Assembly (NCBI GenBank): GCA_029863275.1
Contig: JAOTVS010000017.1
Coordinates: 1-33,275, forward strand
DNA length: 33,275 nucleotides
Reading direction: 5' to 3'
From: Candidatus Nitrosopumilus sp.
GTDB lineage: Archaea; Thermoproteota; Nitrososphaeria; Nitrososphaerales; Nitrosopumilaceae
Positions within the stretch are counted from its first letter, which is position 1, and each line of letters begins with the position of its first letter. A program made the position numbers and the translations under genes. Below, piece by piece: positions 25,022 to 32,902 of this stretch. The notes beneath the pieces were generated by a model that saw only the letters and a list, made by a program, of their open reading frames with translations, did not search any database and was not told the origin of the DNA.

Positions 25022-25606
25022 ATGTTCACTGGAATAGTTGAAGGTATTGGAAAAGTAAAAAAGATATCCAAAGCTACCAAAAACAGAAGTGCAATACACA
25101 TGACAGTAGATTTAGGAAAACATGGAAAAGGTTTGAAGACAGGACAAAGTGTTGCCTTGAATGGAGTTTGTTTGACTGTTACAAAATTATCAAAAACTGA
25201 ATGTAGTTTTGAGATGATTGATGAAACTACAAAAAAAACTGATTTAGGAAATCTTAAACCAGGGGGAATAGTAAATATTGAAAGAAGTTTAAAAGCAGGG
25301 GATCGATTAGAGGGACATTTTGTTTTGGGTCATGTAGATGGAGTAGGTATAATAAAAAAAATACTAAAAAAACCCAAAGAAGTTCAAATTTGGTTTGAAG
25401 TCCCTAAAATTTTATCAAAGTATATTGTAAAAAAAGGTTCAATTGCTATGGATGGAATTAGTTTAACAGTTGTTGATATAAAAAACAATCTAGCCTCCGT
25501 GTGTTTAATACCACACACAATAGAGGTTACCAACTTTAAAACAAAAAAAATTGGAGATAAAGTTAATATTGAAACTGACATTCTCGGGAAGTACATTTTA
25601 AAATAA
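25022..25606 (+). CDS. ribE: Riboflavin synthase, bacterial two-domain type
   Basis: This enzyme dismutates two molecules of 6,7-dimethyl-8-ribityllumazine to riboflavin. From ATG 25022 it is 194 residues, starting MFTGIVEGIG as in most family members. Two tandem lumazine-binding domains are visible: GQSVALNGVCLTV in the first, and GHFVLGHVDGVG with KGSIAMDGISLTVV in the second. Many archaea use an unrelated synthase related to lumazine synthase, so this bacterial-type enzyme is notable. ATG 25010 is an alternative start four residues upstream. It begins the riboflavin cluster but has its own promoter, and the ribB promoter follows it. Confidence 0.95.
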   Translation: MFTGIVEGIGKVKKISKATKNRSAIHMTVDLGKHGKGLKTGQSVALNGVCLTVTKLSKTECSFEMIDETTKKTDLGNLKPGGIVNIERSLKAGDRLEGHFVLGHVDGVGIIKKILKKPKEVQIWFEVPKILSKYIVKKGSIAMDGISLTVVDIKNNLASVCLIPHTIEVTNFKTKKIGDKVNIETDILGKYILK

Positions 25607-25616
25607 ATAATTAATC

Positions 25617-25640
25617 TACCAATTTTTTGGTAATTACCAA
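25617..25640. promoter_or_regulatory. Palindromic element upstream of ribB (possible operator)
   Basis: TTGGTAATTACCAA (25627-25640) is a perfect 14-bp palindrome. A further TACCAA at 25617-25622 pairs with the same TTGGTA, giving three half-sites in alternating orientation. The element ends 12 bases before the TATA box at 25653-25661. It lies just upstream of ribB and its following rib genes. Confidence 0.55.
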
Positions 25641-25652
25641 TAATTTAGTAAA

Positions 25653-25661
25653 CTTTATACC
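25653..25661 (+). promoter_or_regulatory. TATA box of ribB
   Basis: CTTTATACC is centred about 28 nt before the ribB ATG at 25686, indicating a promoter for the ribB-ribH-arfA-amidohydrolase-arfC run. Confidence 0.6.
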
Positions 25662-25685
25662 TCGATCCAAGATGAATTTTACTAC

Positions 25686-26348
25686 ATGTCCCTAGAATCA
25701 GGTCTTCAGTCATTAAAAAGAGGTGAATTTATTTTGTTATTTGATTCAGCAGGAAGAGAAAATGAAATTGATATGGTGGTGGCAGCCGAATATGTAACTC
25801 CTGAACATGTTGCAAGAATGCGTCAACATGCAGGTGGTCTTTTGTGTCTTGCAATAGATAATGAATTTGGAAATTCATTAGGTCTTCGTTACATGCATGA
25901 TATTTTAGCCGAATCATCAACTGATAAAGAAATGATAATGGGTCTTGCCCCATATGGTGATCGACCAACTTTTTCAATTTCAATTAATCATTATCAAACT
26001 TACACTGGCATCACGGATAAAGACCGTTCATTGACAATTTCAGAAATGGCCAAAATCTTCAATATTGAAAACAGGAAAAAAAAATTTGTATCTTCGTTTA
26101 AAACCCCTGGTCATGTTCCACTTTTGCTTGCATCTAAAGGTCTATTGGAAAATCGACAAGGACATACTGAAATGTCAATCTATTTGGCTAAACTTGCAGA
26201 CCTGACACCAGTAACCGCAATATGCGAAATGATGGATGCTGAAACTTATACTGCATTATCAGTAGAGAAAGCAGAAAAATATGCAAAACAAAATTGTATT
26301 CCATTAATTGATGGAAAAGAACTATTAGAATATTCCAAGGTACAATAG
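25686..26348 (+). CDS. ribB: 3,4-dihydroxy-2-butanone 4-phosphate synthase
   Basis: RibB converts ribulose 5-phosphate into the four-carbon substrate of lumazine synthase. The protein is 220 residues with no GTP cyclohydrolase II domain attached. Motifs include FDSAGRENEIDMVVAAEY (the DxxxRENE metal/acid motif), 'MRQHAGGLLCLAI', 'DRSLTI' and the GHVPLL segment near residue 142. The histidine in 'RQGHTEMS' is the second metal ligand. ribH starts two bases after its stop, so the operon is tight. Confidence 0.96.
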   Translation: MSLESGLQSLKRGEFILLFDSAGRENEIDMVVAAEYVTPEHVARMRQHAGGLLCLAIDNEFGNSLGLRYMHDILAESSTDKEMIMGLAPYGDRPTFSISINHYQTYTGITDKDRSLTISEMAKIFNIENRKKKFVSSFKTPGHVPLLLASKGLLENRQGHTEMSIYLAKLADLTPVTAICEMMDAETYTALSVEKAEKYAKQNCIPLIDGKELLEYSKVQ

Positions 26349-26350
26349 TT

Positions 26351-26767
26351 ATGAAAATTGCAGTAGTAGTCTCAGAATTTAATCAAGAGATAACATCTAG
26401 AATGCTTTTGGTGGTCCAAGAAAAAGCAAAATTATTGAATTTGAAAATAACCTATATTTGTAAAGTTCCCGGGAGCTACGATATGCCTATCATTGTTGAT
26501 GCTTTATTACAAAAGAAAAATGTAGATGGAGTAGTTACCTTGGGTGCGATAATAAAAGGACAAACCAAACATGATGAAGTAATTGCTCATTCTGCTGCAA
26601 ACGGGCTAACCCAATTATCTCTGAAATATAAAAAACCAGTTTCCTTAGGAATCACTGGACCTGGTATGCAAGAAAGACAAGCTTTTGCGCGAATAAGGCC
26701 AGTAGCTGAGCGAGCAGTAGAAGCAATAGTAAAAATCAGCAACGAACTTGAAAGGATTAAAGAATGA
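26351..26767 (+). CDS. ribH: 6,7-dimethyl-8-ribityllumazine synthase
   Basis: RibH condenses the pyrimidine diamine with 3,4-dihydroxy-2-butanone 4-phosphate. The protein is 138 residues, normal for archaeal lumazine synthase. The substrate motif VPGSYDMP, the phosphate-binding GAIIKGQTKHDE with the catalytic His region, and 'GITGPGM' are all present. Its 3' end overlaps the arfA start by four bases, showing translational coupling. Confidence 0.96.
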   Translation: MKIAVVVSEFNQEITSRMLLVVQEKAKLLNLKITYICKVPGSYDMPIIVDALLQKKNVDGVVTLGAIIKGQTKHDEVIAHSAANGLTQLSLKYKKPVSLGITGPGMQERQAFARIRPVAERAVEAIVKISNELERIKE

Positions 26768-27510
26768 TTCAAGTTAGCATTTTAAAAATAAATGATTACG
26801 GTCCTTGGACCTTAACTCTTGGAAGCGATAGAGAACATGAATTGCAGATACTCCAGGCATCACTTTACGAGAATCTGCAAAGGCAATTTTCAGAAAAAAA
26901 CTGCTTAGTTTTTTTAAATAGATCTGATGAGTTTTTCGTTATCTCGAACAATTTGAGTCTAGAGGATCATATTGAAGTTCAAAAAAATCTTGAAAAAAAA
27001 TTTGAAATCAGACTTTCAATTTCGATAGGTTTTGCAGATTCCCCGTTTGAGGCAAATAAAAAAGCATACGAAGGAAAGAAGAATAAAATATCTCTAAACG
27101 TAGATCATAATATTTTTGGGTTTGTGGATAATTCCTCTCAAAAAGAAGTCACTATCATGCATTTTGATGTGGATAATCTTTCCTCTAAAAGAAAAACATT
27201 CTCTCCTTTCGAAATCTCTTCAATTATTTTTAGCTTATATTCCAAAATGATAAAATTTTTTATAGAAAAAAATTCACTTTCTTTTTTTATGGGTGGTGAT
27301 AATTTTATGGTTGTTGCAAGCATTAATGGAAAAAAAAATGCAAAGGAGTTCATTGATTTAATCAAAAAGGATGATGGAATTCTTTTGAATTGTGGAATAG
27401 GTACTGGCAAAACTTCTAGAGAGGCTGCCAGTCTTGCAACCAAATCTTTGGATACAATTAGAGAAATCCGAGATTCAGGAAAGGAAAAACCTGAAGTTTT
27501 TGAAATATAA
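26764..27510 (+). CDS. arfA: GTP cyclohydrolase III
   Basis: ArfA opens GTP to the formamidopyrimidine nucleotide that starts archaeal riboflavin and F420 synthesis. The protein is 248 residues. It begins with the typical 'VSILKINDYGPWTLTLGSDRE' pattern. It carries two related halves of about 120 residues, and the second includes FDVDNLS and the palm-like MGGDNFMVVAS (GGDN). The length and fold pattern are those of the GTP cyclohydrolase III family. The start overlaps ribH by four bases, and the next gene starts on the last base of its stop codon (TAATG). Confidence 0.95.
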   Translation: MIQVSILKINDYGPWTLTLGSDREHELQILQASLYENLQRQFSEKNCLVFLNRSDEFFVISNNLSLEDHIEVQKNLEKKFEIRLSISIGFADSPFEANKKAYEGKKNKISLNVDHNIFGFVDNSSQKEVTIMHFDVDNLSSKRKTFSPFEISSIIFSLYSKMIKFFIEKNSLSFFMGGDNFMVVASINGKKNAKEFIDLIKKDDGILLNCGIGTGKTSREAASLATKSLDTIREIRDSGKEKPEVFEI

Positions 27511-28700
27511 TGTTAATTAAAAATGTAAGTACCTTACTTGGAAAAGAGCTAGATTTTGTTTCAAATACCAATGTCAAAATCCAGGATGGCCGATTTAAGA
27601 GAATTCAACCTAATATTGGTCCAAGCGCAAAAGAAGAATCAATTGATGCAGATGGATTATTGTTAATTCCAGGATTTGTTAATTGTCATACCCATGTTGG
27701 TGATTCTATTGCAAAAGATATTACATTAAACAGTTCGGTAGATAATCGAATTCATCCAGTATCTGGTATAAAATCAAAAATACTAAAGGAAACAGATCCA
27801 AAACATCTCAAAATTTTTATGAAAAATTCTTGCCAATCAATGCTCAATAAAGGCATTACAACATTTGTAGATTTTAGAGAAGGAGGATTGGAAGGAATTT
27901 TAATGTTAAAGGAGGTTTTAACAAATGTTCCTATACGTTCAATAATTCTTGGAAGATTAGAATTCTATCAAAATTTTGATGAAATTAAAAAAAATACTTC
28001 ATTTCCAAAAAATAAAATTGAAGAATTAACAAAATTACTCAAAAAATGTGATGGTCTTGGAATTAGTGGAGCAAATGAAAATAGTCAATCAGTACTGAAT
28101 TATTATTCAAAGACATCAAAAATAAGAGCAATTCATTCCTCAGAAACAAAACAGAGCATTTCTACATCAAAAAAAATAACTGGTAAATCCGAAACCATAC
28201 GAGCCCTAAATGCTAAACCTCATTTTATGGTGCATATGACGCACGCATCAAAGGGAGATCTATTTGTCACTGCTAAAAAAACTAGAGGCATTGTAATATG
28301 TCCCCGTGCAAATGCTTCACTTGCAGAAGGAATTCCTAACATTGAATTAATGAAAAAAACGGGATGTACAATTGCATTGGGAACAGATAATGTTATGATA
28401 AATTCTCCTGACATGTTTCGAGAAATGGATTATTTGTGGAAAGTTTCTATGGGAATTCATAAAAAAAGAGTTAGTCCGAAAGAAATTCTAAAAATGGCTA
28501 CTGTAAATGGTGGAAAAATTTTAAAAAAAGAAATAGGTATAATTGAAACTGGAAAATTTGCAGATGGAATATTTATCAATAAACATTCTCTTGATTTAGA
28601 TCCAATGCACAATGTTTATGCATCAATTGTTCATCGAGCATCAGAATCTAATATTAGGGCAGTAATGATTGGAGGTAAAATAGTCCATGGAAAAATTTAA
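27510..28700 (+). CDS. Amidohydrolase-superfamily protein, candidate riboflavin-pathway deaminase
   Basis: This 396-residue protein is of the TrzA/MtaD-like amidohydrolase type. The N-terminal beta-sandwich segment is followed by IPGFVNCHTHVGD, giving HxH (His 60, His 62). Further candidate metal or catalytic residues are His 209 and Glu 212 in HSSE, His 242 or 245 in VHMTHAS, and Asp 293 in LGTDN. HxxE plus Asp is the pattern of metal-dependent nucleobase deaminases. It is enclosed between arfA (stop/start overlap TAATG) and arfC (start inside this gene). This makes an enzyme of riboflavin synthesis, most simply the diaminopyrimidine deaminase, likely. Formamide hydrolysis is the main alternative. 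The reaction is inferred, not shown. Confidence 0.82.
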   Translation: MLIKNVSTLLGKELDFVSNTNVKIQDGRFKRIQPNIGPSAKEESIDADGLLLIPGFVNCHTHVGDSIAKDITLNSSVDNRIHPVSGIKSKILKETDPKHLKIFMKNSCQSMLNKGITTFVDFREGGLEGILMLKEVLTNVPIRSIILGRLEFYQNFDEIKKNTSFPKNKIEELTKLLKKCDGLGISGANENSQSVLNYYSKTSKIRAIHSSETKQSISTSKKITGKSETIRALNAKPHFMVHMTHASKGDLFVTAKKTRGIVICPRANASLAEGIPNIELMKKTGCTIALGTDNVMINSPDMFREMDYLWKVSMGIHKKRVSPKEILKMATVNGGKILKKEIGIIETGKFADGIFINKHSLDLDPMHNVYASIVHRASESNIRAVMIGGKIVHGKI

Positions 28701-29343
28701 TTCAAAAATAATTCTAAGTGCAGCAATATCAATAGATGGAAAAATAGCAACTGTAACTGGTGAGTCTAAATTATCTTCTAAGCAAGATCTAATTAGACTT
28801 CATAAATTACGGTCACAAGTAGATGCAATTCTAGTTGGGAGAAATACTGTTAACATTGATGATCCTTTACTCACCGTAAGATACTCAAAGGGAAAAAACC
28901 CTATTAGAATAATTTTAGACTCTGGCGGAACTATTTCAGAAAGATCAAAAATTTTGCAGACAAGTCATAAAATAAAAACAATTATTGTTGTCTCTAAAAA
29001 AATATCAAACAAAAATCTACAAAAATTAAAAAATTTTCCTATAGAGATAATAACGATTGGTGAAAAGAAGATCAACGTTAATTTATTAATGAATATTCTT
29101 AGAAAAAAAAAAATTAAAACTGTACTTTTAGAAGGAGGTGGTACAATAAACTGGGAATTTATAAAAAATAATTTAGTTGATGAATATTTTATTACCCTTA
29201 CACCGTTCATTCTAGGGGGGAAAAATTCAATTTCTTTGGTTCAAGGTGAAGGATTTGGCAAAATTTCAAAATCCACAAAACTTCAATTAGTTAGAACAAA
29301 GAGGCTTGGAAATGAGATTGTTTTGAATTATGTCAAACTCTAA
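28687..29343 (+). CDS. arfC: 2,5-diamino-6-ribosylamino-pyrimidinone 5'-phosphate reductase (RibD C-terminal type)
   Basis: This NAD(P)H-dependent reductase acts on the ribose side chain in riboflavin synthesis. The protein is 218 residues and forms only the dihydrofolate-reductase-like domain, without the deaminase domain fused in bacterial RibD. 'SAAISIDGKIATVTGES', 'LRSQVDAILVGRNTVNIDDP', 'IRIILDSGG' and LLEGGGTINWEFI are the family motifs. The gene starts 14 bases before the amidohydrolase stop, with GGAGGT at 28671-28676 as Shine-Dalgarno. It is the last gene of the cluster. Confidence 0.94.
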   Translation: MEKFNSKIILSAAISIDGKIATVTGESKLSSKQDLIRLHKLRSQVDAILVGRNTVNIDDPLLTVRYSKGKNPIRIILDSGGTISERSKILQTSHKIKTIIVVSKKISNKNLQKLKNFPIEIITIGEKKINVNLLMNILRKKKIKTVLLEGGGTINWEFIKNNLVDEYFITLTPFILGGKNSISLVQGEGFGKISKSTKLQLVRTKRLGNEIVLNYVKL

Positions 29344-29408
29344 GTTAGGATAAAGTATCAATAAACCTCTAAGTTATTATAGTTAATTTGGAACACAAGT
29401 ACGAGAAA

Positions 29409-29657
29409 TTGGCAGCAAAAAAGAAAACCACAACAAAAAAGAAACCTACCACAAAAAAGAAAGTTACCAGCAGCTCAAGCAAAAAAACAAAATCTACCAC
29501 TAAAACCAAAAAACCTGCATTTGGTGGATATGCAATTGACTTTACAGGTCGTAAAGAAACTGTTGAACAAGTGTTTGGTAAAAAACCAATTGCCCCAAGT
29601 GAAATGACTAAAAAAATCTGGGCATTTGTTAAATCAAACGATCTTTCTAATAGGTAG
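29409..29657 (+). CDS. Small lysine-rich protein with SWIB-like C-terminus
   Basis: From TTG 29409 this is an 82-residue protein. The first 40 residues are almost only K, T, S and A (MAAKKKTTTKKKPTTKKK), like a histone tail. The remainder (about 45-82) contains GKKPIAPSEMTKKIWAFVKS, which resembles the SWIB/MDM2 motif (GKKP...EMTKKLWxYIKKN) but ends soon after. A DNA- or chromatin-associated role is therefore plausible, not proven. A TATA-like GTTATTATA (about 29373-29381) lies about 31 nt before TTG 29409 and too close to the earlier TTG at 29388, which would add seven residues. A hairpin with a T-run follows the stop. Confidence 0.8.
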   Translation: MAAKKKTTTKKKPTTKKKVTSSSSKKTKSTTKTKKPAFGGYAIDFTGRKETVEQVFGKKPIAPSEMTKKIWAFVKSNDLSNR

Positions 29658-29666
29658 CAACAAATA

Positions 29667-29693
29667 GTTAACAAAAAACAAGTTAACTTTTTT
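29667..29693 (+). terminator. Hairpin plus poly-T terminator
   Basis: GTTAAC (29667-29672) and GTTAAC (29682-29687) form a 6-bp stem around an A-rich loop and are followed by six Ts. It starts ten bases after the stop of the lysine-rich protein and would end its message. Confidence 0.5.
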
Positions 29694-29755
29694 CTCATCT
29701 TTTAATTATTTTTAATTTAATAAACTTTAGATAAAGGAATTATCCAAAAAATATA

Positions 29756-30313
29756 ATGTCAACTGCTTCTTTACGTCGAGATCATGAGTTAATTGAAAAA
29801 GTAATTAAAGCAATGGAAACTACCATCCAACTTCTTGTTAAGGGAAAACAAATTCCTGAATCAATTCTTACTCCTGTAATTGATTTTTCCAAAAACTTTA
29901 CTGATGTGTGTCACCATAGTAAAGAAGAAAATGCATTATTTCCTGCATTGGAACAGGCCGGGATGCCACGAAATATGGGGCCGATTGCTATGATGTTAAT
30001 AGATCACGAACGTTCAAGAGAAATTGGAAAACAAATGGAAGAGTCTGCAAAAGAATACATTGAATCTGGAAATTCTTCAAATCTAATTAATGATATGAAA
30101 CAATACACTGAACACATTACTGAACATCTTTGGAAAGAGAATAACAAATTATTTTTGATGGCAGAAGCTCGATTACAATATGTTTCAGAAAAAGTTGATA
30201 AACAACTAAATGATATTGAAGAACACAAACTAAAAGAAACTGGAAAAACTAGGGATCATTATGAAAAGTTAGTTGAGAGTCTTACTCAAGATGTTTCTAA
30301 ACAAGGAAACTAG
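29756..30313 (+). CDS. Hemerythrin-like HHE-domain protein
   Basis: This 185-residue helical protein has the hemerythrin/HHE metal-binding pattern: RRDHELIEKV near the N-terminus, 'CHHSKEENALFPAL', 'DHERSREIG' and 'HITEHLWKENNKLFLMAEA'. The His and Glu residues in these segments bind a di-iron centre. A charged helical tail of about 40 residues follows. Possible roles are oxygen, nitric oxide or iron sensing or repair; the sequence does not choose among them. The ATG 29756 is preceded by a TTTAGATAA-type box about 27 nt upstream. It converges on the aldehyde dehydrogenase gene 11 bases away. Confidence 0.9.
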   Translation: MSTASLRRDHELIEKVIKAMETTIQLLVKGKQIPESILTPVIDFSKNFTDVCHHSKEENALFPALEQAGMPRNMGPIAMMLIDHERSREIGKQMEESAKEYIESGNSSNLINDMKQYTEHITEHLWKENNKLFLMAEARLQYVSEKVDKQLNDIEEHKLKETGKTRDHYEKLVESLTQDVSKQGN

Positions 30314-30324
30314 GTATTACAAAT

Positions 30325-31716
30325 TTATTCTACATAATGATGATGAGTTAGGTTTTCATAGAATCTAACTGCTTTAATATTTACAAATTCTAGCATTCCA
30401 TATCTTGATAATTCCCTTCCAAACCCACTATGCTTTACCCCACCAAAAGGAATTCTAGGATCTGAAAGTACAACATTATTGACGCTGACTATGCCTGATT
30501 CTATCCTTCTAGACATTTTCTCAGCTTTTTGCAAATCTTGTGTCCATATGCTTGCACCTAATCCAAATTCAATGTTATTTGCTAGTCTGATTGCTTCACT
30601 CTCATTTTCAACTATTGTTATGGGGGCAACTGGACCAAAAGTCTCCTCTTTTGCAATTCGCATATCAGGTTTAACATTTGTAATAATTGTTGGTTGGTAA
30701 AAATATCCTTTTCCCTCAATTTCTGAACCTCCCAAAAGGATTTCAGCTCCCTTTTCTTTTGCATCCTCTACAATTCCAGATATTGTTTCTAAACCATCCT
30801 TACTTGAGAGCGGGCCAATATCTGTTTCAATAGATTTAGGATCTCCTATCTTTAGTTGAGATGCTTTTTTAATAAATAATTCAATGAAATCTTTGGCAAT
30901 ATTTTTTCCCACAAAAAATCTTTTTGAAGCAACACAACTCTGTCCACAATTAATGAATCTTCCTTTAACTGCGCCTTCTGCTGCCTTTTCAATTATGGCA
31001 TCATCTAACACTATAAACGGATCACTACCACCAAGTTCCAACACACATTTTTTTAAATTTCTAGCTGTTCGTTCGCCAACCTTTGTACCTGCAGTTGTAC
31101 TACCCGTAAATGTAACTGCATTGACATCTGAATCGATGAGATGGTTTGCAGATTCTACACTACCTACTACAGTTTGAAATATACCATCGGGCATTCCTGA
31201 TTCCGTAAATGCCTTTTCAATTTCTATTCCTGATTGCATAGTTATTCTAGCTGGTTTCATTACAATTACATTGCCTGCCATTAAACATGGTGCGGCAAAT
31301 CTCAAAGCTTGCCAATATGGAAAATTCCATGGCATTATGGAACCAATTACTCCAAGTGGTTCAAAAGTTAGAAAGCTTTTTCGAGCATCAGTGTTTAAGA
31401 CTTCATCTGCTAGAAAACTATCTCCATAATCAGCGTAAAATTCTAAAGCCCATGCACATTTTTCAACCTCTCCAATTGACTCTTTGAGAGGCTTTCCCAT
31501 CTCAGAGGTAGCAATTTTTGCTAGGTCGGTTTTGTGTTTTCTCAAATATTCAACTAAATTGTAAATGTAACTTCTACGTTGTTCTAAATCTTTTTTCCAT
31601 TCTGGAAAGGCGCGTTTAGCTTTTCCTACCAATTGAAAAACTTGGTCTTTATCCATCTGGGAATATCTTGAAATCTCTTCACCAGTTGCTGGATTTGTGG
31701 TAATAATTTGATTCAA
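30325..31716 (-). CDS. Aldehyde dehydrogenase, succinate-semialdehyde-dehydrogenase-like
   Basis: This 463-residue NAD(P)-dependent enzyme oxidises an aldehyde to the acid. It has the general-base motif VLELGGSDPF and the catalytic cysteine in FINCGQSCVAS. 'MPWNFPYWQALRFAAPCLMA' and 'KEETFGPVAPI' are family segments. Overall it resembles GabD/succinate semialdehyde dehydrogenases. In this lineage succinate semialdehyde is an intermediate of the hydroxypropionate/hydroxybutyrate cycle, but the substrate here is not determined. The start is TTG 31716, with AAATATAGG (31737-31745, minus strand) centred about 25 nt upstream. Confidence 0.9.
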   Translation of the reverse strand: MNQIITTNPATGEEISRYSQMDKDQVFQLVGKAKRAFPEWKKDLEQRRSYIYNLVEYLRKHKTDLAKIATSEMGKPLKESIGEVEKCAWALEFYADYGDSFLADEVLNTDARKSFLTFEPLGVIGSIMPWNFPYWQALRFAAPCLMAGNVIVMKPARITMQSGIEIEKAFTESGMPDGIFQTVVGSVESANHLIDSDVNAVTFTGSTTAGTKVGERTARNLKKCVLELGGSDPFIVLDDAIIEKAAEGAVKGRFINCGQSCVASKRFFVGKNIAKDFIELFIKKASQLKIGDPKSIETDIGPLSSKDGLETISGIVEDAKEKGAEILLGGSEIEGKGYFYQPTIITNVKPDMRIAKEETFGPVAPITIVENESEAIRLANNIEFGLGASIWTQDLQKAEKMSRRIESGIVSVNNVVLSDPRIPFGGVKHSGFGRELSRYGMLEFVNIKAVRFYENLTHHHYVE

Positions 31717-31826
31717 GGATCTGTTCCAATAACTACCTATATTTAATTTAGTCAGCTAATTTTCAGGTTTTATTATTTAAATTGATTAGACATTAAATTA
31801 TTTGGAATAACTTTGTAAAGGTTCAT

Positions 31827-32342
31827 TCAGAATAATTGCTGCATATCTTTTTTCATTTCATCAATTTTCTTTGCATAGGCTTTTTTCGATTTATCATTTT
31901 TCTTTAAATTTAAGACATTCTGACAAGACGGACACTTGAACATTCCCTCCAAAGCATCTTCAAAGGTAACTCGTGGACAGTCTTCGTTGCCACAATGATA
32001 AAAATCAGAATAATTTTCATAATCTAATCTTTGTTGTAATCTTTCGGTAATTTTCTTTTTTTGGCCTTCAATAAAATGCTCTACTTCCTCTCGTCTAGTT
32101 CTCCATCTGTAGACAAACCACCCTTTACGTTCATCTTTTACTCTAATTCCTGTAATCAAAGATTTTCCAAATAAATCATACAAAACTTTTCTAACCATGT
32201 TTATTCTTAAACCAGTGGAACTTGCTATTTCTTCGTCAGTTGCATCCTCTGCTTTCAATAGGGATCTTGCAACTTTTAGATACTCATCCCCGCCAATCAT
32301 TGATGCAATTCTTACAAAAGGATCCTCGTACTTGTCTACCAA
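31827..32342 (-). CDS. tfe: Transcription factor E, alpha subunit (TFE)
   Basis: TFE helps the archaeal RNA polymerase open promoters. The protein is 171 residues from TTG 32342. The N-terminal extended winged helix (about 5-90) includes LLKAEDATDEEIASSTGLRI, 'MVRKVLYDLFGKSLI' and 'GWFVYRWR'. The zinc ribbon has CGNEDC and CPSCQ near residues 117-140. A lysine-rich tail follows. ATTAATAATAG (32363-32373, minus strand) is centred 26 nt before the TTG, so the message is probably leaderless. The gene follows trm56, but from its own promoter. Confidence 0.95.
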   Translation of the reverse strand: MVDKYEDPFVRIASMIGGDEYLKVARSLLKAEDATDEEIASSTGLRINMVRKVLYDLFGKSLITGIRVKDERKGWFVYRWRTRREEVEHFIEGQKKKITERLQQRLDYENYSDFYHCGNEDCPRVTFEDALEGMFKCPSCQNVLNLKKNDKSKKAYAKKIDEMKKDMQQLF

Positions 32343-32362
32343 CTTTAATGACTAATTACATT

Positions 32363-32373
32363 CTATTATTAAT
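32363..32373 (-). promoter_or_regulatory. TATA box of tfe
   Basis: ATTAATAATAG on the minus strand is centred 26 nt before TTG 32342 and overlaps the last codons of trm56. It supports TTG as the start. Confidence 0.5.
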
Positions 32374-32902
32374 CCCTTGTCTCTTTCATTTCCACAGTTT
32401 TCCCCCTTTTTGTGGGTATGATCTTTCTTTTTGCTCCTGAAAATACTTTCTCAAATTGACTGCCTTGTTGAATCCGATCCAAAAGTATGGCAAGAGCGCT
32501 AACTTCAGAATGCGGTTGACTCCCGATACTTACATTATAGTCAGCAAATTCATAAATTTCTCTGGGTACTTTTTCGGCGCCAACTACAACAAGTAATTTC
32601 TTTTCTGTTCTCAGTTCAGATTGTATTTCATCAATTTTTTCTCCATACATCGAAAGATGAACAATTTTGAAGCCATTTTCTTTTTTCAATTTTATAATTG
32701 ATTTCCAATTATCAATAAATTCAATTAAAAAATTTCCGCCCCAAGTCTTGTTTATCTTTTCTAAGGTGTCTTTGATATCGGGATTTACCTCAGTCATAAA
32801 AATTGTATTTGAACCAAATGCCCTTGCAACCAAAGCTACGTGAGTAGTTACCCTATCGTCTCTTACAACTCTTTGACCAATTCTTACTACTTCAATTTCC
32901 AT
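32369..32902 (-). CDS. trm56: tRNA (cytidine-56-2'-O)-methyltransferase
   Basis: This SPOUT-class enzyme methylates C56 in the T-loop of archaeal tRNAs. From ATG 32902 it has 177 residues, starting [20 protein letters not shown], the usual Trm56 N-terminus. '[10 protein letters not shown]' and the knot region [20 protein letters not shown] followed by '[19 protein letters not shown]' hold the SAM-binding trefoil-knot loops. In-frame ATGs at 32911 and 32959 exist, but the extra residues are not conserved-looking. Its start overlaps the end of hflX by 11 bases, so they are coupled. Confidence 0.94.
   Translation of the reverse strand: MEIEVVRIGQRVVRDDRVTTHVALVARAFGSNTIFMTEVNPDIKDTLEKINKTWGGNFLIEFIDNWKSIIKLKKENGFKIVHLSMYGEKIDEIQSELRTEKKLLVVVGAEKVPREIYEFADYNVSIGSQPHSEVSALAILLDRIQQGSQFEKVFSGAKRKIIPTKRGKTVEMKETRD

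Noticed and set aside
29409-29530. Lysine-codon repeats as a tandem repeat or CRISPR-like array
   Set aside because: The periodic AAA/ACC codons are an in-frame low-complexity protein tail, with no conserved repeat-spacer structure.
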